Shown here: positions 36,741 through 46,611 of the stretch, in pieces | Layout of the letters: every line of letters starts with the position of its first letter | How positions within the stretch are numbered: position 1 is the stretch's first letter | DNA from: Methanonatronarchaeum sp. AMET-Sl | Lineage (GTDB): Archaea; Halobacteriota; Methanonatronarchaeia; Methanonatronarchaeales; Methanonatronarchaeaceae | Length of the DNA: 64,000 nt | Direction: 5' to 3' | Assembly (NCBI RefSeq): GCF_029854155.1 | Contig: NZ_CP122958.1 | Coordinates: 248,001 to 312,000, forward strand | Notes under the pieces: generated by a model | What the model was told of the DNA's origin: nothing | Seen by the model: the letters and a program-made list of their open reading frames with translations, nothing else | Databases searched by the model: none | Made by a program: the position numbers and the translations under genes

Positions 36741-37268
36741 CTATTTTTTTGTTGTGTTTAGGGTTGGTTTGGGTTTGGGGTTTGGTTTTTTGTTTATTGT
36801 TTCTATTATTTTGATTGTGATTGCTGTTGTGGTTGTTATTATTGCTGGTGTTATGTCGGTTGATAGGTAGAGCATGTTTGTTGGTCTATCTATGATTAGG
36901 GGGTAGAATCCCCAGTACTGGCTGGGTGTTGGTTTGAGTAGGTAGTAATCGAGTATTAGGTGTGAGATTGCTCCTATGATTAGGAGGGTGAATATTTTTT
37001 TTCTATGTTTTTTGTCGAAGAGATATGTTATGAGTAGGGCTGTGATGGTTGTTCCGATTAGGGTGTGCAGTCCCCACCATGAGTAGGGGGTTCCAAGTAA
37101 TTGTTGTATGTGTTCTGGTGGGATGATGTGTTGGATTCTTGAGAGGTCTGGTAGGATTGCTCCGATCATTCCTATGGGTATGTGTTCTTTCTTTATGTAG
37201 TTGGTTTTCATTGACATTATTTTGAGTATTATGTAGATGATGAGTACGTGGGTTAGGAGGTCGGCCAT
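36741..37268 (-). CDS. Membrane-bound metal-dependent hydrolase, YdjM/LexA-binding-like
   Basis: A 175-residue polytopic protein of the YdjM family (PF04307). Family histidine/aspartate motifs are in order: ADLLTH near residue 2-7, ILPDL near 38, GLHTLIG near 66 and SHLILDYYL near 100. About four hydrophobic segments surround them. The ATG overlaps the stop of the upstream gene (TAATG), so translation is coupled. The C-terminal tail is a low-complexity Lys/Pro/Asn/Thr stretch (KPNPKPKPTLNTTKK), driven by the A/C-rich 3' DNA. Activity unproven in archaea. Confidence 0.7.
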   Translation of the reverse strand: MADLLTHVLIIYIILKIMSMKTNYIKKEHIPIGMIGAILPDLSRIQHIIPPEHIQQLLGTPYSWWGLHTLIGTTITALLITYLFDKKHRKKIFTLLIIGAISHLILDYYLLKPTPSQYWGFYPLIIDRPTNMLYLSTDITPAIITTTTAITIKIIETINKKPNPKPKPTLNTTKK

Positions 37269-37567
37269 TATAACCGTCTCCTGAAGACATATTTTTTGTA
37301 GCCCGGTTTCCAGTAGGTTAGGAAGAGGAGGAGGGTTAGGGTTAATCCGATGAATGAGGCCAGCCACATGTAGGTGGTTTTGTTATCGCTTGATATAATC
37401 TCTATCTCGATGAATAGTTTATCGACCTGAAGGGTGTTATCGGCCTCTAATACTCCTGTTACATATACTGTGTCTCCTATAGCTAGGTCGCTACCTATAT
37501 TTGTAAGGGTTAGGTTTTGGTGGTGGTTTGTGGTTTTGATGGATATTGTTGTTGGCTCGGTGTTCAC
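37268..37567 (-). pseudogene. OB-fold/TM protein, probably 5'-truncated
   Basis: The surviving frame encodes a beta-rich segment with NIVNTEPTTISIK, GDTVYVTGVLEADNTLQV and LFIEIEII, typical of a small OB-fold domain. A C-terminal helix (MWLASFIGLTLTLLLFL) and a basic end follow. The frame is open a few codons further upstream (GSEHIGNEITVKG, an extra OB strand) but ends at TGA-TAG with no start. A signal-peptide-like start, MKWRVVLVSVLLISIPSS, lies in another frame at 37761, and GYAGHRQTDFMDRQQY lies between. I interpret this as a secreted or anchored gene broken by two frameshifts. A GTG at 37567 could still start a short form. Confidence 0.5.
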
Positions 37568-37879
37568 TATATTTCCTTTAACCGTTATTTCATTGCCAAT
37601 ATGTTCACTGCCTGTCTCTGAGGTCTTCTATCAGGCTATTCATCTTGTTTTGGTATTGCTGTCGGTCCATAAAATCGGTTTGTCGGTGACCGGCATACCC
37701 TACATTAAGAACTTGGAATCGATATCAAGAGAACCGAGACTAAAACAACTCTCCACTTCATTCCTACTCAAACTCAAACTTTGTAGTCTTGCAGAGAAAA
37801 CTGGGGTTCTTTAAACTCTCTGACTTTCAATACTCAACCAACCATTTACCATCTAAGTACTTGTGCCTTTCTTTTTTAT
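37568..37879. other. Decayed 5' part of the OB-fold gene plus spacer
   Basis: On the minus strand this contains the frameshifted remains described for the OB-fold gene (signal-like start at 37761). The portion from ~37770 to 37879 shows no gene. Confidence 0.4.
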
Positions 37880-37939
37880 AAAGAAAGTGTATTGGATAAG
37901 ATGTATTTTAAAGAAAGTGTATTGGTTAAGATGTGTTTA
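37880..37939. repeat. 30-bp tandem repeat abutting the integrase gene
   Basis: Two direct copies of a 30-base unit beginning AAAGAAAGTGTATTGG (37880-37909 and 37910-37939), differing at two or three positions and ending exactly at the integrase stop codon. Such paired repeats beside an integrase may be arm-type binding sites. Confidence 0.8.
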
Positions 37940-39187
37940 TTATTGTTTTTTTCTTATGATTATTTGGTTTTCATTGATTTTTTCGATGTATTTCCATCCT
38001 TTGTTTAGGTGTTTTTGTAGTTTTTTTGGTTCTATGATTTTGTCTTTTTCTTCTGTTGGTGGTGTGGTTGTGAAGTCGATTTTTTTGTATTGTTTTCTGT
38101 GGTATTTGGTTTTGGTTTTGTCGTAGTATGGGTCTTCGCTGCCTGGTAGTACGTGGCCCATGAAGAATTCTTGTGTGCCTCGGTCTAGGATTTCTCCGGT
38201 TTCTGTTTCTGTTCTTAGTTGGGATTTGAATGCTTTTCGGAGTGTGTGGGGTGATATGTGTTGGTGTTTGTCTATTTCTGCGTGTTTGGCTGCTTTTTTG
38301 ATTTTGCGGGATATTGATGATCTGGTTACTCGTTCTTGGTTTCGGTTTTCGTATTGGTTCCATTCTGAGTGGAATAATGGGTGTTCTGGTTTTAGTTCGC
38401 CGTATTTTGTTTTTCTTTCGTTGAGGTATGTTTTGAGTGCTTTGGTTGCTTGTTTGCAGATGAAGCTGTAGTATGGTATTTTTCCTTTGCATGCTCCTTC
38501 TAATCTTTGTTTCATTTCGGGGTATACGGGTAGTTTGATGACTTCGTGGTCTTGTTTGAGTTCTTGTTGTATGTCTTTTATGTTTAGTGCTAGTAGGGTG
38601 TTTATTCGGAGGCCGCTGCTCCATAGGGAGAGTATTATTGTTCGGTCTCGGTTGCTGTTGGCTGCGTCGGCGATTTGATGGACTTCGTGTTTGGTTGGGA
38701 TGTATTCTTGTTTTTTTCTGTATCTTGTTGGTATGTGTAGTTTGTCGATTTCTATGTCTTTGTTGTTGGTTCTGTAGAAGGATTCGATTCGTTTTATTTC
38801 GCTGTTTATGTATCTTCTGCTTTTTTCTTCTATGAGGAGTTGGTCTCGATAGTCTTCTAGCTGTTGCTCAATCGCTTCTTTTGTTTGTTGGGTGAGTTGG
38901 TCTGGCTCTATGTCTAGGTGTTTGGTGTATCTGCTGATTGTGCGGAGGTATACTTTTCTTGTTTTCATGCTTTTTGTTTGTCTTGCGTAGTGGTTGAGGA
39001 ATCTTTGTATTGTTTTGTATTTGCTTTTCCATGCGTCTGTTCCTTTTCTGGCTTTGATTTTGAGGTTTTTTTCGAACTGTCGGAGTGGTTGTTGGCCTTG
39101 TTTGAATTTGCCGAACTGTTTTTTCTCTCGCTGGTTTTGTTGGTTTTTGTTTTCTGGTTTTTGTTTTGGTTTGTTTTTCTGTGTCAT
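37940..39187 (-). CDS. Tyrosine recombinase/integrase
   Basis: A 415-residue site-specific recombinase. Residues 1-50 are a Lys/Gln-rich basic tail. A core-binding SAM-like domain (about 52-145) precedes the catalytic domain. All catalytic residues are present: Arg194 (SGLRIN), His314 and Arg317 (ISPHTLRKAF), His345 (MGHVLPG) and Tyr354/355 (EDPYY). It lies downstream of the 3' end of tRNA-Arg on the same strand, the usual arrangement for an element integrated into that tRNA. No other mobile-element gene is intact around it. Codon use is uniformly A/C-rich over its whole length, unlike neighbours. Upstream 39188-39400 is low-complexity. Confidence 0.9.
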   Translation of the reverse strand: MTQKNKPKQKPENKNQQNQREKKQFGKFKQGQQPLRQFEKNLKIKARKGTDAWKSKYKTIQRFLNHYARQTKSMKTRKVYLRTISRYTKHLDIEPDQLTQQTKEAIEQQLEDYRDQLLIEEKSRRYINSEIKRIESFYRTNNKDIEIDKLHIPTRYRKKQEYIPTKHEVHQIADAANSNRDRTIILSLWSSGLRINTLLALNIKDIQQELKQDHEVIKLPVYPEMKQRLEGACKGKIPYYSFICKQATKALKTYLNERKTKYGELKPEHPLFHSEWNQYENRNQERVTRSSISRKIKKAAKHAEIDKHQHISPHTLRKAFKSQLRTETETGEILDRGTQEFFMGHVLPGSEDPYYDKTKTKYHRKQYKKIDFTTTPPTEEKDKIIEPKKLQKHLNKGWKYIEKINENQIIIRKKQ

Positions 39188-39608
<421 letters not shown>

Positions 39609-39663
39609 GAAATGCATAGGGTTTTTATTGTTGAGCCTAATATTTCTTCTGATTAGTGATATT

Positions 39664-40089
39664 ATGTCTGTACTTTCTGAAGCAAAGGTTTTGGAGAAAA
39701 TTAATAATGATGAGTTGTTGATCAAGCCTTTTTCTAGTGATTGTTTGCAGCCTGCTTCTTATGACCTGCGGGTTGACCAAGATTATGTGTTGGAGGGGCA
39801 TTGTCTTGTTAGTAGTTTGGAGACTGTTGGCTTACCTATGGATGTTGCTGGTTTGATTCGTATGCGTTCTACCTTTGGTCGTGAGGGTGTTTTTTTGAGT
39901 GGGGGGTATATTGATCCTGGTTATAAGGGTGATATTACTTTGTGTCTTTTTAATGCTGGTGAGCCTGTAGAGATAGAGGAAGGGGAGGGTATTGCTCAGA
40001 TTATTTTCTTTGAAGTTATTGGTGAGACTGGAGGATATGATGGGAAATATCAGAATTCATGTGGTGTTATTGGGTCTAAAAGGCTTTAA
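39664..40089 (+). CDS. dCTP deaminase/dUTPase family protein (short form)
   Basis: A 141-residue trimeric dUTPase-fold protein. SDCLQPASYDLRV near residue 24 and RMRSTFGREG near 67 are followed by GGYIDPGYKGDITL and the nucleotide-binding EGEGIAQIIFFE. These are the dCTP deaminase/dUTPase signatures. The usual archaeal dCTP deaminase is ~175-205 aa, so this is a compact version, closer in length to dUTPases. It would remove dUTP or dCTP to keep uracil out of DNA. Start ATG 39664. The 3' end converges on the Lrp gene with an 11-base gap. Confidence 0.85.
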   Translation: MSVLSEAKVLEKINNDELLIKPFSSDCLQPASYDLRVDQDYVLEGHCLVSSLETVGLPMDVAGLIRMRSTFGREGVFLSGGYIDPGYKGDITLCLFNAGEPVEIEEGEGIAQIIFFEVIGETGGYDGKYQNSCGVIGSKRL

Positions 40090-40100
40090 TACGTTAGATT

Positions 40101-40547
40101 TTATAGTTGTATTTGGTGTTGTTCTTTTATTGTGTTTAGTGTTAGCATTGTGTATGTTTTTTTTACGTCTTTTCTTGATAATATTTGTTTTATGAATTGG
40201 TTTAGTTGTTCTCGGTTTTGGAATTTGGCTATTGTTATTGCGTCGTATTCTCCTGTTACATCATATACTGCTGTTATGTGGGGGTTTTGTGCTATTTCTT
40301 TTTCTAGGTCTTCTATTTGGCTTCCTTCTCCCGAGATTCCGATTATTGTGATTAGGTCGTATCCGAGTTTTTGGTAGTCTATGTCTGGTACAAAACCTTT
40401 TATTACTCCGTTTTTTTGCATTTTTTGTATTCGGTTGTATACTGTTCCTTCCGATTTGCCTATGTTTTTGGCTATTTCTCGGTAGGGTTTTCTTGCGTCT
40501 TTCTGGAGTTCTTTTAGTATTTGTATGTCGGTTTCATCAATACTCAT
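40101..40547 (-). CDS. Lrp/AsnC-family transcriptional regulator
   Basis: A 148-residue DNA-binding regulator. The N-terminal winged helix-turn-helix spans about 5-55 ([34 protein letters not shown]), and the C-terminal RAM/ligand domain begins near 65 ([12 protein letters not shown]). It is divergently transcribed from glutamine synthetase with a 144-base intergenic region. The same pairing occurs in haloarchaea, where Lrp controls glnA, so autoregulation and nitrogen or amino-acid control are likely. A C-terminal tail of Thr/Leu/Gln is short. Confidence 0.9.
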   Translation of the reverse strand: MSIDETDIQILKELQKDARKPYREIAKNIGKSEGTVYNRIQKMQKNGVIKGFVPDIDYQKLGYDLITIIGISGEGSQIEDLEKEIAQNPHITAVYDVTGEYDAITIAKFQNREQLNQFIKQILSRKDVKKTYTMLTLNTIKEQHQIQL

Positions 40548-40629
40548 ACAATGTATGTATTAGTTGTGTTGTATTGAAGTTTTCTTCATATTTTTTGGGT
40601 TTTATTGTTGATTTGTTCATCTGAAAAGG

Positions 40630-40638
40630 TTTATATAA
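40630..40638 (+). promoter_or_regulatory. TATA box of glnA
   Basis: TTTATATAA, preceded by GAAAAGG (BRE-like), lies in the divergent lrp-glnA region about 55 bases before the chosen glnA start. A GGTGA box at 40679 precedes ATG 40692. Confidence 0.65.
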
Positions 40639-40691
40639 CATTTAAATTCAAAATATGGTTGGAATAATTAAATAAAATGGTGAATGATAAT

Positions 40692-42032
40692 ATGAGTGAT
40701 TTAGATAAAGAGAGTGTTTTAGATAGAGCCAGGGAAGCGGATGTTAAGTTTGTCCGATTACAGTTTACAGATATATTGGGTATAGTTAAGAATGTGGCGA
40801 TCCCGATAACTCAGTTGGAGAAAGCCTTTGACGAGGGTATTTGGTTTGATGGGTCATCAATCGAAGGTTTCGTTAGAATACAAGAGAGCGATATGCGGTT
40901 AGAGCCTGACCCCGATACCTACGCAGTCTTACCATGGAGAGGTACCGAGGACGGGTCAAACAACACCGCCAGACTAATATGTGACGTGAAAACAACTAAC
41001 GGAGACGCGTTTGAAGCAGACCCTAGAAATGTACTAAAAACCACAATACAAAAAGCACAGGACATGGGTTTTGATTTCTTTGCCGGACCAGAACCTGAGT
41101 TCTTTGTGTTTGAAAAAGAAGATGGGCAGGCAACTTTGAAGGCACATGATGCTGGTGGGTATTTCGACCAAGCACCAAAAGACTTGGCGTCGAACCTAAG
41201 GAGAGATATAATACTAACATTAGAAGAGATTGGGTTCGAGATTGAGGCCAGCCATCACGAAGTAGCCGAGGGACAACACGAAATCGACTTCAAATACGCA
41301 GATGGAATAACAACAGCAGACAACATAGCCACCTTCAGGTCAGCAGTAAGAGCAGTAGCCGAACTAAATGATTTGCATGCAACCTTTATGCCGAAGCCAA
41401 TAACCGGTATAAATGGTAGTGGAATGCACGTACACCTCTCACTATTCCAAGATGGTGAAAATGCTTTCCATGACCCAGGTGATGAATACAACCTTTCAAA
41501 AACCGGGTATCACTTCCTCGCTGGAGTGTTGGAGCATGCACCAGCTATCACCGCAATCACAAACCCTATCGTTAACTCATACAAACGATTGGTACCAGGA
41601 TACGAAGCCCCCATCTACATAGCTTGGAGCAACCTCAACAGATCCGCATTAATCAGAAAGCCAGCAGCAAGAGCACCCGAAAGCACCCGAATCGAACTAA
41701 GGTCACCAGACCCATCATGCAACCCCTACCTAGCACTCGCCGCAATACTAGGCGCAGGACTAGACGGAATCGAAAGAGAGTTAGAAGCTCCAGACCCAGT
41801 AAGCGAAAACATCTACCAACTAACCAAAGAAAAGAGAAAGGAATATGGAATCGAGACATTACCAGGAAACCTAAAACAAGCAATAGACGCCCTCAAACAA
41901 GACAAAGTAATACAAGACGTGTTGGGAGAGCTTGTTACCAGTAAGTTTATTGAGGCTAAAACCCGGGAGTGGGATGAATACAAAGGCCAAGTAAGTGATT
42001 GGGAAATCGATAGATATCTAGAAAAATTCTAA
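40692..42032 (+). CDS. glnA: Glutamine synthetase, type I
   Basis: Catalyses ATP-dependent glutamine formation from glutamate and ammonia; the main ammonium assimilation enzyme. The protein has 446 residues, standard for GSI-alpha. Motifs include the N-terminal [38 protein letters not shown] and NRSALIRKP. The adenylylation site of GSI-beta is not present. The start at ATG 40692 is preferred over 40677, because a GGTGA box lies between them. DNA from about 41640 to 41900 is conspicuously A/C-rich, after which it reverts. DUF1464 follows after 26 bases. Confidence 0.95.
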   Translation: MSDLDKESVLDRAREADVKFVRLQFTDILGIVKNVAIPITQLEKAFDEGIWFDGSSIEGFVRIQESDMRLEPDPDTYAVLPWRGTEDGSNNTARLICDVKTTNGDAFEADPRNVLKTTIQKAQDMGFDFFAGPEPEFFVFEKEDGQATLKAHDAGGYFDQAPKDLASNLRRDIILTLEEIGFEIEASHHEVAEGQHEIDFKYADGITTADNIATFRSAVRAVAELNDLHATFMPKPITGINGSGMHVHLSLFQDGENAFHDPGDEYNLSKTGYHFLAGVLEHAPAITAITNPIVNSYKRLVPGYEAPIYIAWSNLNRSALIRKPAARAPESTRIELRSPDPSCNPYLALAAILGAGLDGIERELEAPDPVSENIYQLTKEKRKEYGIETLPGNLKQAIDALKQDKVIQDVLGELVTSKFIEAKTREWDEYKGQVSDWEIDRYLEKF

Positions 42033-42058
42033 CCACCCCAAACCCTATTTATTTTATT

Positions 42059-43189
42059 ATGAAGGCTTTAGGCATCGACCCCGGAACCAAAAGCATGGAC
42101 ATCTGCGGCCTCCAGAACGGAGAGGTATACTACGAAAAATCAATCGACACAAAAAAGGCCGCAGAAAACCCAGCAACCATACTAAACCCCATCAAAGAAG
42201 CACAGCCAGATATAGTTGCAGCTCCATCCGGCTATGGAGTAGAACCAACAAAACTCAAAAACATACCCAAAAACAAACTCGAAAACTGGTACTATAATTA
42301 CATTTTGTTAACTGAGAAAATGTATATCGATCGGGCTAGAAAGAACAATGTTTTCGGAGCCGAACTCTACCACGCAATGACCGAATCCATAAAACAAATG
42401 CAAAAACTAAAAACAAAGGTACAGTTTATTCCAGGCGTAATAAACCTCCAAACAGTCCCAGAACACAGAAAAATCAATAAAATCGATATGGGGACCGCAG
42501 ACAAACTAGCCGTAACCGCACTCGGAATCCACGACCTCCATAAAAACCAAGAGATAGGATATGGGGAGGTTGATTTGTTGGTTCTTGAGATGGGTTTTGG
42601 CTACAACTCAATAATAAAGGTAGAGAACGGAGAGATTGTAGATGGCTTAGGGGGGACAACGATGCCGGGCCCTGGATTCCTAACCGCCTCCACTCTCGAC
42701 CTTGAGGTTGTTCAGTTAGGTAAGGTCTGGGACAAACAAGACGTATTCCAGGGAGGAGCGCAAACAATCGCAGACGTAAAAACACCACAACAACTAATCG
42801 AAACACAACACAAACCAAAATCAAAACTCGCATTCAACGCAATGATCGAAGCAATCGAAAAAGGAATCAAATCACTAAGAACACAAAAAACAACCCCAAT
42901 ACTACTATCCGGCCGACTAAAAAACATACCAAAAATAAAACAAACAATCAAACAAAAACTCCACACCCACCCAATCAGAAACATGAAAACACTAAAAAAC
43001 GCCACAAAAACAAAAGAAACCGCACAAGGATACGCAATGGTAGCAGACGGCCTCAACAAAGGAAAAAACAAAAACCTAATCAACCACATGAAAATACCAA
43101 AAGCAAAAGGACACTGCCTAGATTATCTATACCACCCAAAAGTCGAAAAAATACCAGAAACCTACACACAATTCAAACCAAAAAAATAA
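42059..43189 (+). CDS. DUF1464 family protein (ASKHA kinase fold)
   Basis: A 376-residue protein of DUF1464, an archaeal family with the acetate/butyrate-kinase/actin-like ATPase fold. The N-terminal phosphate-binding loop is LGIDPGTKSMDI (residues 4-15). The second domain has VLEMGFGYNSIIKVENGEIVDGLGGTTMPGPG, with the conserved glycine cluster, and ILLSGRLKNIP near 285 follows. Substrate unknown; distant relationship to butyrate kinase is family knowledge. It probably shares the glnA transcript. The 3' third is almost entirely A/C on the coding strand. Confidence 0.8.
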   Translation: MKALGIDPGTKSMDICGLQNGEVYYEKSIDTKKAAENPATILNPIKEAQPDIVAAPSGYGVEPTKLKNIPKNKLENWYYNYILLTEKMYIDRARKNNVFGAELYHAMTESIKQMQKLKTKVQFIPGVINLQTVPEHRKINKIDMGTADKLAVTALGIHDLHKNQEIGYGEVDLLVLEMGFGYNSIIKVENGEIVDGLGGTTMPGPGFLTASTLDLEVVQLGKVWDKQDVFQGGAQTIADVKTPQQLIETQHKPKSKLAFNAMIEAIEKGIKSLRTQKTTPILLSGRLKNIPKIKQTIKQKLHTHPIRNMKTLKNATKTKETAQGYAMVADGLNKGKNKNLINHMKIPKAKGHCLDYLYHPKVEKIPETYTQFKPKK

Positions 43190-43227
43190 CCCCCAAACCA
43201 AACCCCATTTAAATACAATAAAATCCC

Positions 43228-44160
43228 TTAACCATCATTTTTTTTTATGGTTGCTCCTTGGTTATCTGGGTTTGTTATGAATACATTTTTGATTATTTTT
43301 TTGGCTTGTTTTCGTGATTTTTTTATGTTTTGTTTGTTTGTTATTTGGTAGATTGTTGGTCCCCATGAGCTCTGTCCAACCCCCTTTGATATTTTTTGTA
43401 GTTTTTTTGTGAGTTTTTGTCCTTTTTTTGTTGCGTACTGGCCGTTTTGTATTGGTTTGAATGTTTGTCCCATCTGTTGTTGGATGTTGTGTATTGCTTT
43501 GTTGAATTCTTGGAGGTCTTTGTTTATTGATGGTATCATTCTACATAGGATTTCTGCTGATACTTTTTCTGTGTATCTGGGGGTGGTTGGCAGTAGTTTT
43601 TGGAGTGCTTTTTGTTCTTTTTTTCCGCTTACTCCAGTGCCGGGTGGAACTGCTATCAAAATCTTCCATTCTTTTGGGAAGTTTGTTCTGTATATCTGTC
43701 CTGTTTCTCCAGCCTCAACAACAAAACCACCATCTCTAAAAGTATTTAATCCAACCCTAGAGTATTTGAACCGCCCTAGGTCTTCTGCAACCAGTTCAAC
43801 ATCAACCTCAGTATCGTAGAGGTGTTTTATTGCAGTTAGTATTGAGAGGGTTGTCTGGGTTCCACTTCCAAAACCCTTATGCATAGGAATAACACTCTCA
43901 ACCTCCACCTCAACACCCCCAACCCCCAAATACCTAACTATTTTCTCAGTTCTCTCCCGAATACTCTCTATATGGCTTTCAGGTATATTTTGGTTGGTTT
44001 TTATTGTGGTTTGGTTAGATTTTTTTATCTTGAATTTGTTTCTTGGTTCCTGTATTGCTAAACCTACACCACCATACCGAAGTGGGTATTCATCGCTTAG
44101 ATTGATGAAGCCGAGGTGGAGGCGTGCGGGAGCGGAAACAATAACACTCATAGAAAACAT
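43228..44160 (-). CDS. Beta-ribofuranosylaminobenzene 5'-phosphate synthase (GHMP family)
   Basis: Condenses PRPP with 4-hydroxybenzoate/pABA in the first committed step of methanopterin synthesis, an essential methanogen C1 carrier. The protein has 310 residues. The opening VSAPARLHLGFINLSDE and IPMHKGFGSGTQTTLSI (GHMP glycine-rich phosphate loop near 105-120) match beta-RFAP synthases; SRVGLNTFRDGGFVVEAG follows. ATG codons at 44160 and 44151 are both possible. TATA-like TTTAAATAA about 22 bases upstream suggests a leaderless message from the first. The 3' end converges on DUF1464. Confidence 0.85.
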   Translation of the reverse strand: MFSMSVIVSAPARLHLGFINLSDEYPLRYGGVGLAIQEPRNKFKIKKSNQTTIKTNQNIPESHIESIRERTEKIVRYLGVGGVEVEVESVIPMHKGFGSGTQTTLSILTAIKHLYDTEVDVELVAEDLGRFKYSRVGLNTFRDGGFVVEAGETGQIYRTNFPKEWKILIAVPPGTGVSGKKEQKALQKLLPTTPRYTEKVSAEILCRMIPSINKDLQEFNKAIHNIQQQMGQTFKPIQNGQYATKKGQKLTKKLQKISKGVGQSSWGPTIYQITNKQNIKKSRKQAKKIIKNVFITNPDNQGATIKKNDG

Positions 44161-44225
44161 CCAAGGTTTTTATTTAAACTATTTTTTTTATTATCAAGAG
44201 TTCTTCTTGGTGGTTTTGTGTTTGT

Positions 44226-45257
44226 TTATGGTTGTGTGTCGATTATGGTTTCTTTGTGTTTTTGTGTGAATTCTGTGAATTTTTGTGTTTTTTGTAGTGG
44301 TATTCCGGCTCTTAATGCGTCTTTTATTAGTAGGATTGTGAATTCTGTTGGTAGTTTTTCTGCGTATTCTATGAGGCGTTCTTCGTATCCTTGTTGATGT
44401 CTTGCTTTTTCTATTAGTGTGGTTACTATTACGTGTAGTATGTCTGGTCGTTCTGGTACTATGTCTTTGCCTTCGAGTATTTCTTGTGGGTCTGGTAGTT
44501 CATTTCGCATGCTAATATAAGATTGGAACTCTCTTGCTGCTTCCAGCCCTATTGCACTTGCAATATCGTTGGTTTCTGTGAACCCTATTTCTAATAGTTC
44601 TGAGACGCGTTCCCATGTTCTGGGGGTTGGGAAGGCGTGTTCACTCTCCCCCGGATTAAATTGGTATAACATTTCGGGCTTAAAGTTTAAGAACCCGATG
44701 ACCTGTTTATCTATGTTGTTTTTGTAGGCCCAGTCTTTCCAATCCTCTATATCGGTCTCAACCTCCCAATGAATAAACCGGTTCGATAAAGGTGATTTCA
44801 TTGGGTTTACTCCCGCCCGATCCTCCGGCCGGTTACCAGCGCTAATTATCACCCATCTCTCAGGTAATTTATAACTACCCAACTCCCTATCCAAGATAAG
44901 TTGGTAGGCTGCGTTCTGAACCGCTCCAGGAGCCAAATTAAGTTCATCTAAAAACAAAACACCCTCACCACCCTGAGGCAAGAAATGGGGTGTCGACCAC
45001 CTAACAAACTCATCAGAATCCAACCTCGGCAAACCCCGCAAATCCACCGGATCCAATTGAGTCAACCGGAGGTCAATAAAATTATCCTCAACACTCATAC
45101 CCAATTCATCAACAATCTGCTGAATTATCGCAGACTTACCAATACCAGGCCCACCCCACAAAAACGTAGGTGGCGCAGGCTCACCCGTCTCCAAAGAATA
45201 ACTAACAATCCTCCGCAAAGTCTCCTTCGCCTCACCAATCGTCTTAGAAGCTAACAA
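44226..45257 (-). CDS. MoxR-type AAA+ ATPase
   Basis: A 343-residue AAA+ chaperone-like ATPase. Walker A GGPGIGKSA is at about 35-43, Walker B VLFLDELN near 100 and sensor IISAGNRPED near 140; a C-terminal helical lid follows. MoxR proteins usually act with a von Willebrand A protein in assembling or activating metalloenzymes, but no VWA gene lies next to it. I choose the TTG at 45257, five bases after AGGTGG; the GTG at 45266 lies inside that box. Upstream of beta-RFAP synthase on the same strand, 65 bases apart. Confidence 0.85.
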   Translation of the reverse strand: MLASKTIGEAKETLRRIVSYSLETGEPAPPTFLWGGPGIGKSAIIQQIVDELGMSVEDNFIDLRLTQLDPVDLRGLPRLDSDEFVRWSTPHFLPQGGEGVLFLDELNLAPGAVQNAAYQLILDRELGSYKLPERWVIISAGNRPEDRAGVNPMKSPLSNRFIHWEVETDIEDWKDWAYKNNIDKQVIGFLNFKPEMLYQFNPGESEHAFPTPRTWERVSELLEIGFTETNDIASAIGLEAAREFQSYISMRNELPDPQEILEGKDIVPERPDILHVIVTTLIEKARHQQGYEERLIEYAEKLPTEFTILLIKDALRAGIPLQKTQKFTEFTQKHKETIIDTQP

Positions 45258-45456
45258 ACAAACCACCTAACAAATACAAATCAAAAAACTCCAATAAATA
45301 AAATAATTTTATAACTTATTTGATATTTGTTGTATACAAAAAAAATAACCACACCTACACAAACCAACAACACTTTATTCAAGGAGAATTAGTATTTCTT
45401 TTTTTTGGTTTTGTTTTGTTGTGTTTTGTTGGGTTGGATCTAGTTAGATTTTGTTT

Positions 45457-46332
45457 TTAGATCCAGTATTCTAGCATCATGGTTAGGAAGATTATTCCTA
45501 GGTATGGGAATGAGCTTACTTTGTATAGTAGCCATGCGTTTTTTTCTTCTCTGTTTAGGTAGAGGTTGGTTGATCCGATTATCATTGCGAGGCCGAGTAT
45601 GGTTGCGGTTGTTAGGTAGAGTGTTCCGAATGTGCTTTCTAGGTATAGTATTATTGATGTGATGAATAGTAGTATTGAGAATAGTATGAAGAGTTTGAAT
45701 GGTAGGTCTCCGTCTTGGTTTACTGGGAACATGGTGACGCCTGCTTCTCGGTAGTCGTGTTTGTATGCTACCATGACGCTCCATACGTGGACGGGTACCC
45801 ATACGAAGACTAATATTGATATTAATAGGATTTTGAGGTTTAGTTCTGCGAGCGCGACCCATGCAAACAAGAGGGGTGCTACGCTTGAGTATCCTCCTAG
45901 GATGTGGGATATGGATTTTTTTCTTAGTATTATTGAGGTTAGTACGCCGGTTGCTCCGAAGAAGAAGGCTAGTGGATGTAGGTAAAGGCCTATGGCTAGG
46001 CTGACTAGGACTAGGGTTGTTGCGAAGTAGAGGGCGTTTTTTGGTTTTACTTTGTTTGATGGTATTGGTCTGTCTTGTGTTCTCTGCATCTGGCGGTCTA
46101 TGTCTCGGTCTAGGTAGTTGGTTAGGGTGATTGTTCCGGATACTCCCATTGTGACGGCGATGGTTACCCATATAAAGGTGTCTAGGGGTGGTGTGCCTTG
46201 TGCGGCTATTACACCGGTTGCTAGTGCTGCAAATATTAATAGGAATGTTTCTTTTGGTTTCACCAGCTCTATATACCGCCAGGTCCTACAGACCAGCCAT
46301 TCAAAGTTCCTTGTTTTTTCAACATTAGACAT
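45457..46332 (-). CDS. UbiA prenyltransferase, heme O synthase-like
   Basis: A 291-residue membrane enzyme with about nine helices. The first aspartate motif is NYLDRDIDRQMQRTQDRPIP and the second YKHDYREAGVTMFPV; both match protoheme IX farnesyltransferase (CtaB) better than other UbiA enzymes. It would add a farnesyl group to heme. Methanogens lack heme-copper oxidases of the classical type, so its role here is unclear; modified heme for a membrane cytochrome is possible. ATG 46332 is chosen over an earlier GTG/TTG because homology begins there. Stand-alone gene. Confidence 0.8.
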   Translation of the reverse strand: MSNVEKTRNFEWLVCRTWRYIELVKPKETFLLIFAALATGVIAAQGTPPLDTFIWVTIAVTMGVSGTITLTNYLDRDIDRQMQRTQDRPIPSNKVKPKNALYFATTLVLVSLAIGLYLHPLAFFFGATGVLTSIILRKKSISHILGGYSSVAPLLFAWVALAELNLKILLISILVFVWVPVHVWSVMVAYKHDYREAGVTMFPVNQDGDLPFKLFILFSILLFITSIILYLESTFGTLYLTTATILGLAMIIGSTNLYLNREEKNAWLLYKVSSFPYLGIIFLTMMLEYWI

Positions 46333-46611
46333 GCCGACAACCACTCATAAATAACAATACTGAAAAACACAACCAAACAACCAACCTTTATTCTGTTTTT
46401 ATCTCAATTTTTTTGGTTTTTTGTTTTGTTTTTGTGTTTGTTTTTGTATGTTGGAATCTATGTTTTTAGATGGGTTGTACCCACTTAAATTATTTCTATT
46501 TTTTTGGTTTGGGTTGTTTTTTCTATGTTTTTTGGGTTTTTGGTCGTAAGTTTTATAAGGAAGGCTGTACTCTATATAACACTCACAGTTAGATATTTGG
46601 TGAAATTTAGA

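Noticed and set aside
37863..38126. Hydrophobic plus-strand frame antisense to the integrase end
   Set aside because: Covers the tandem repeats and the 3' end of a clear integrase gene; no start signal.
39628..39663. Longer N-terminus for the dCTP deaminase
   Set aside because: The extra 12 residues are hydrophobic and lie between the tRNA and the real ATG; family similarity begins at 39664.
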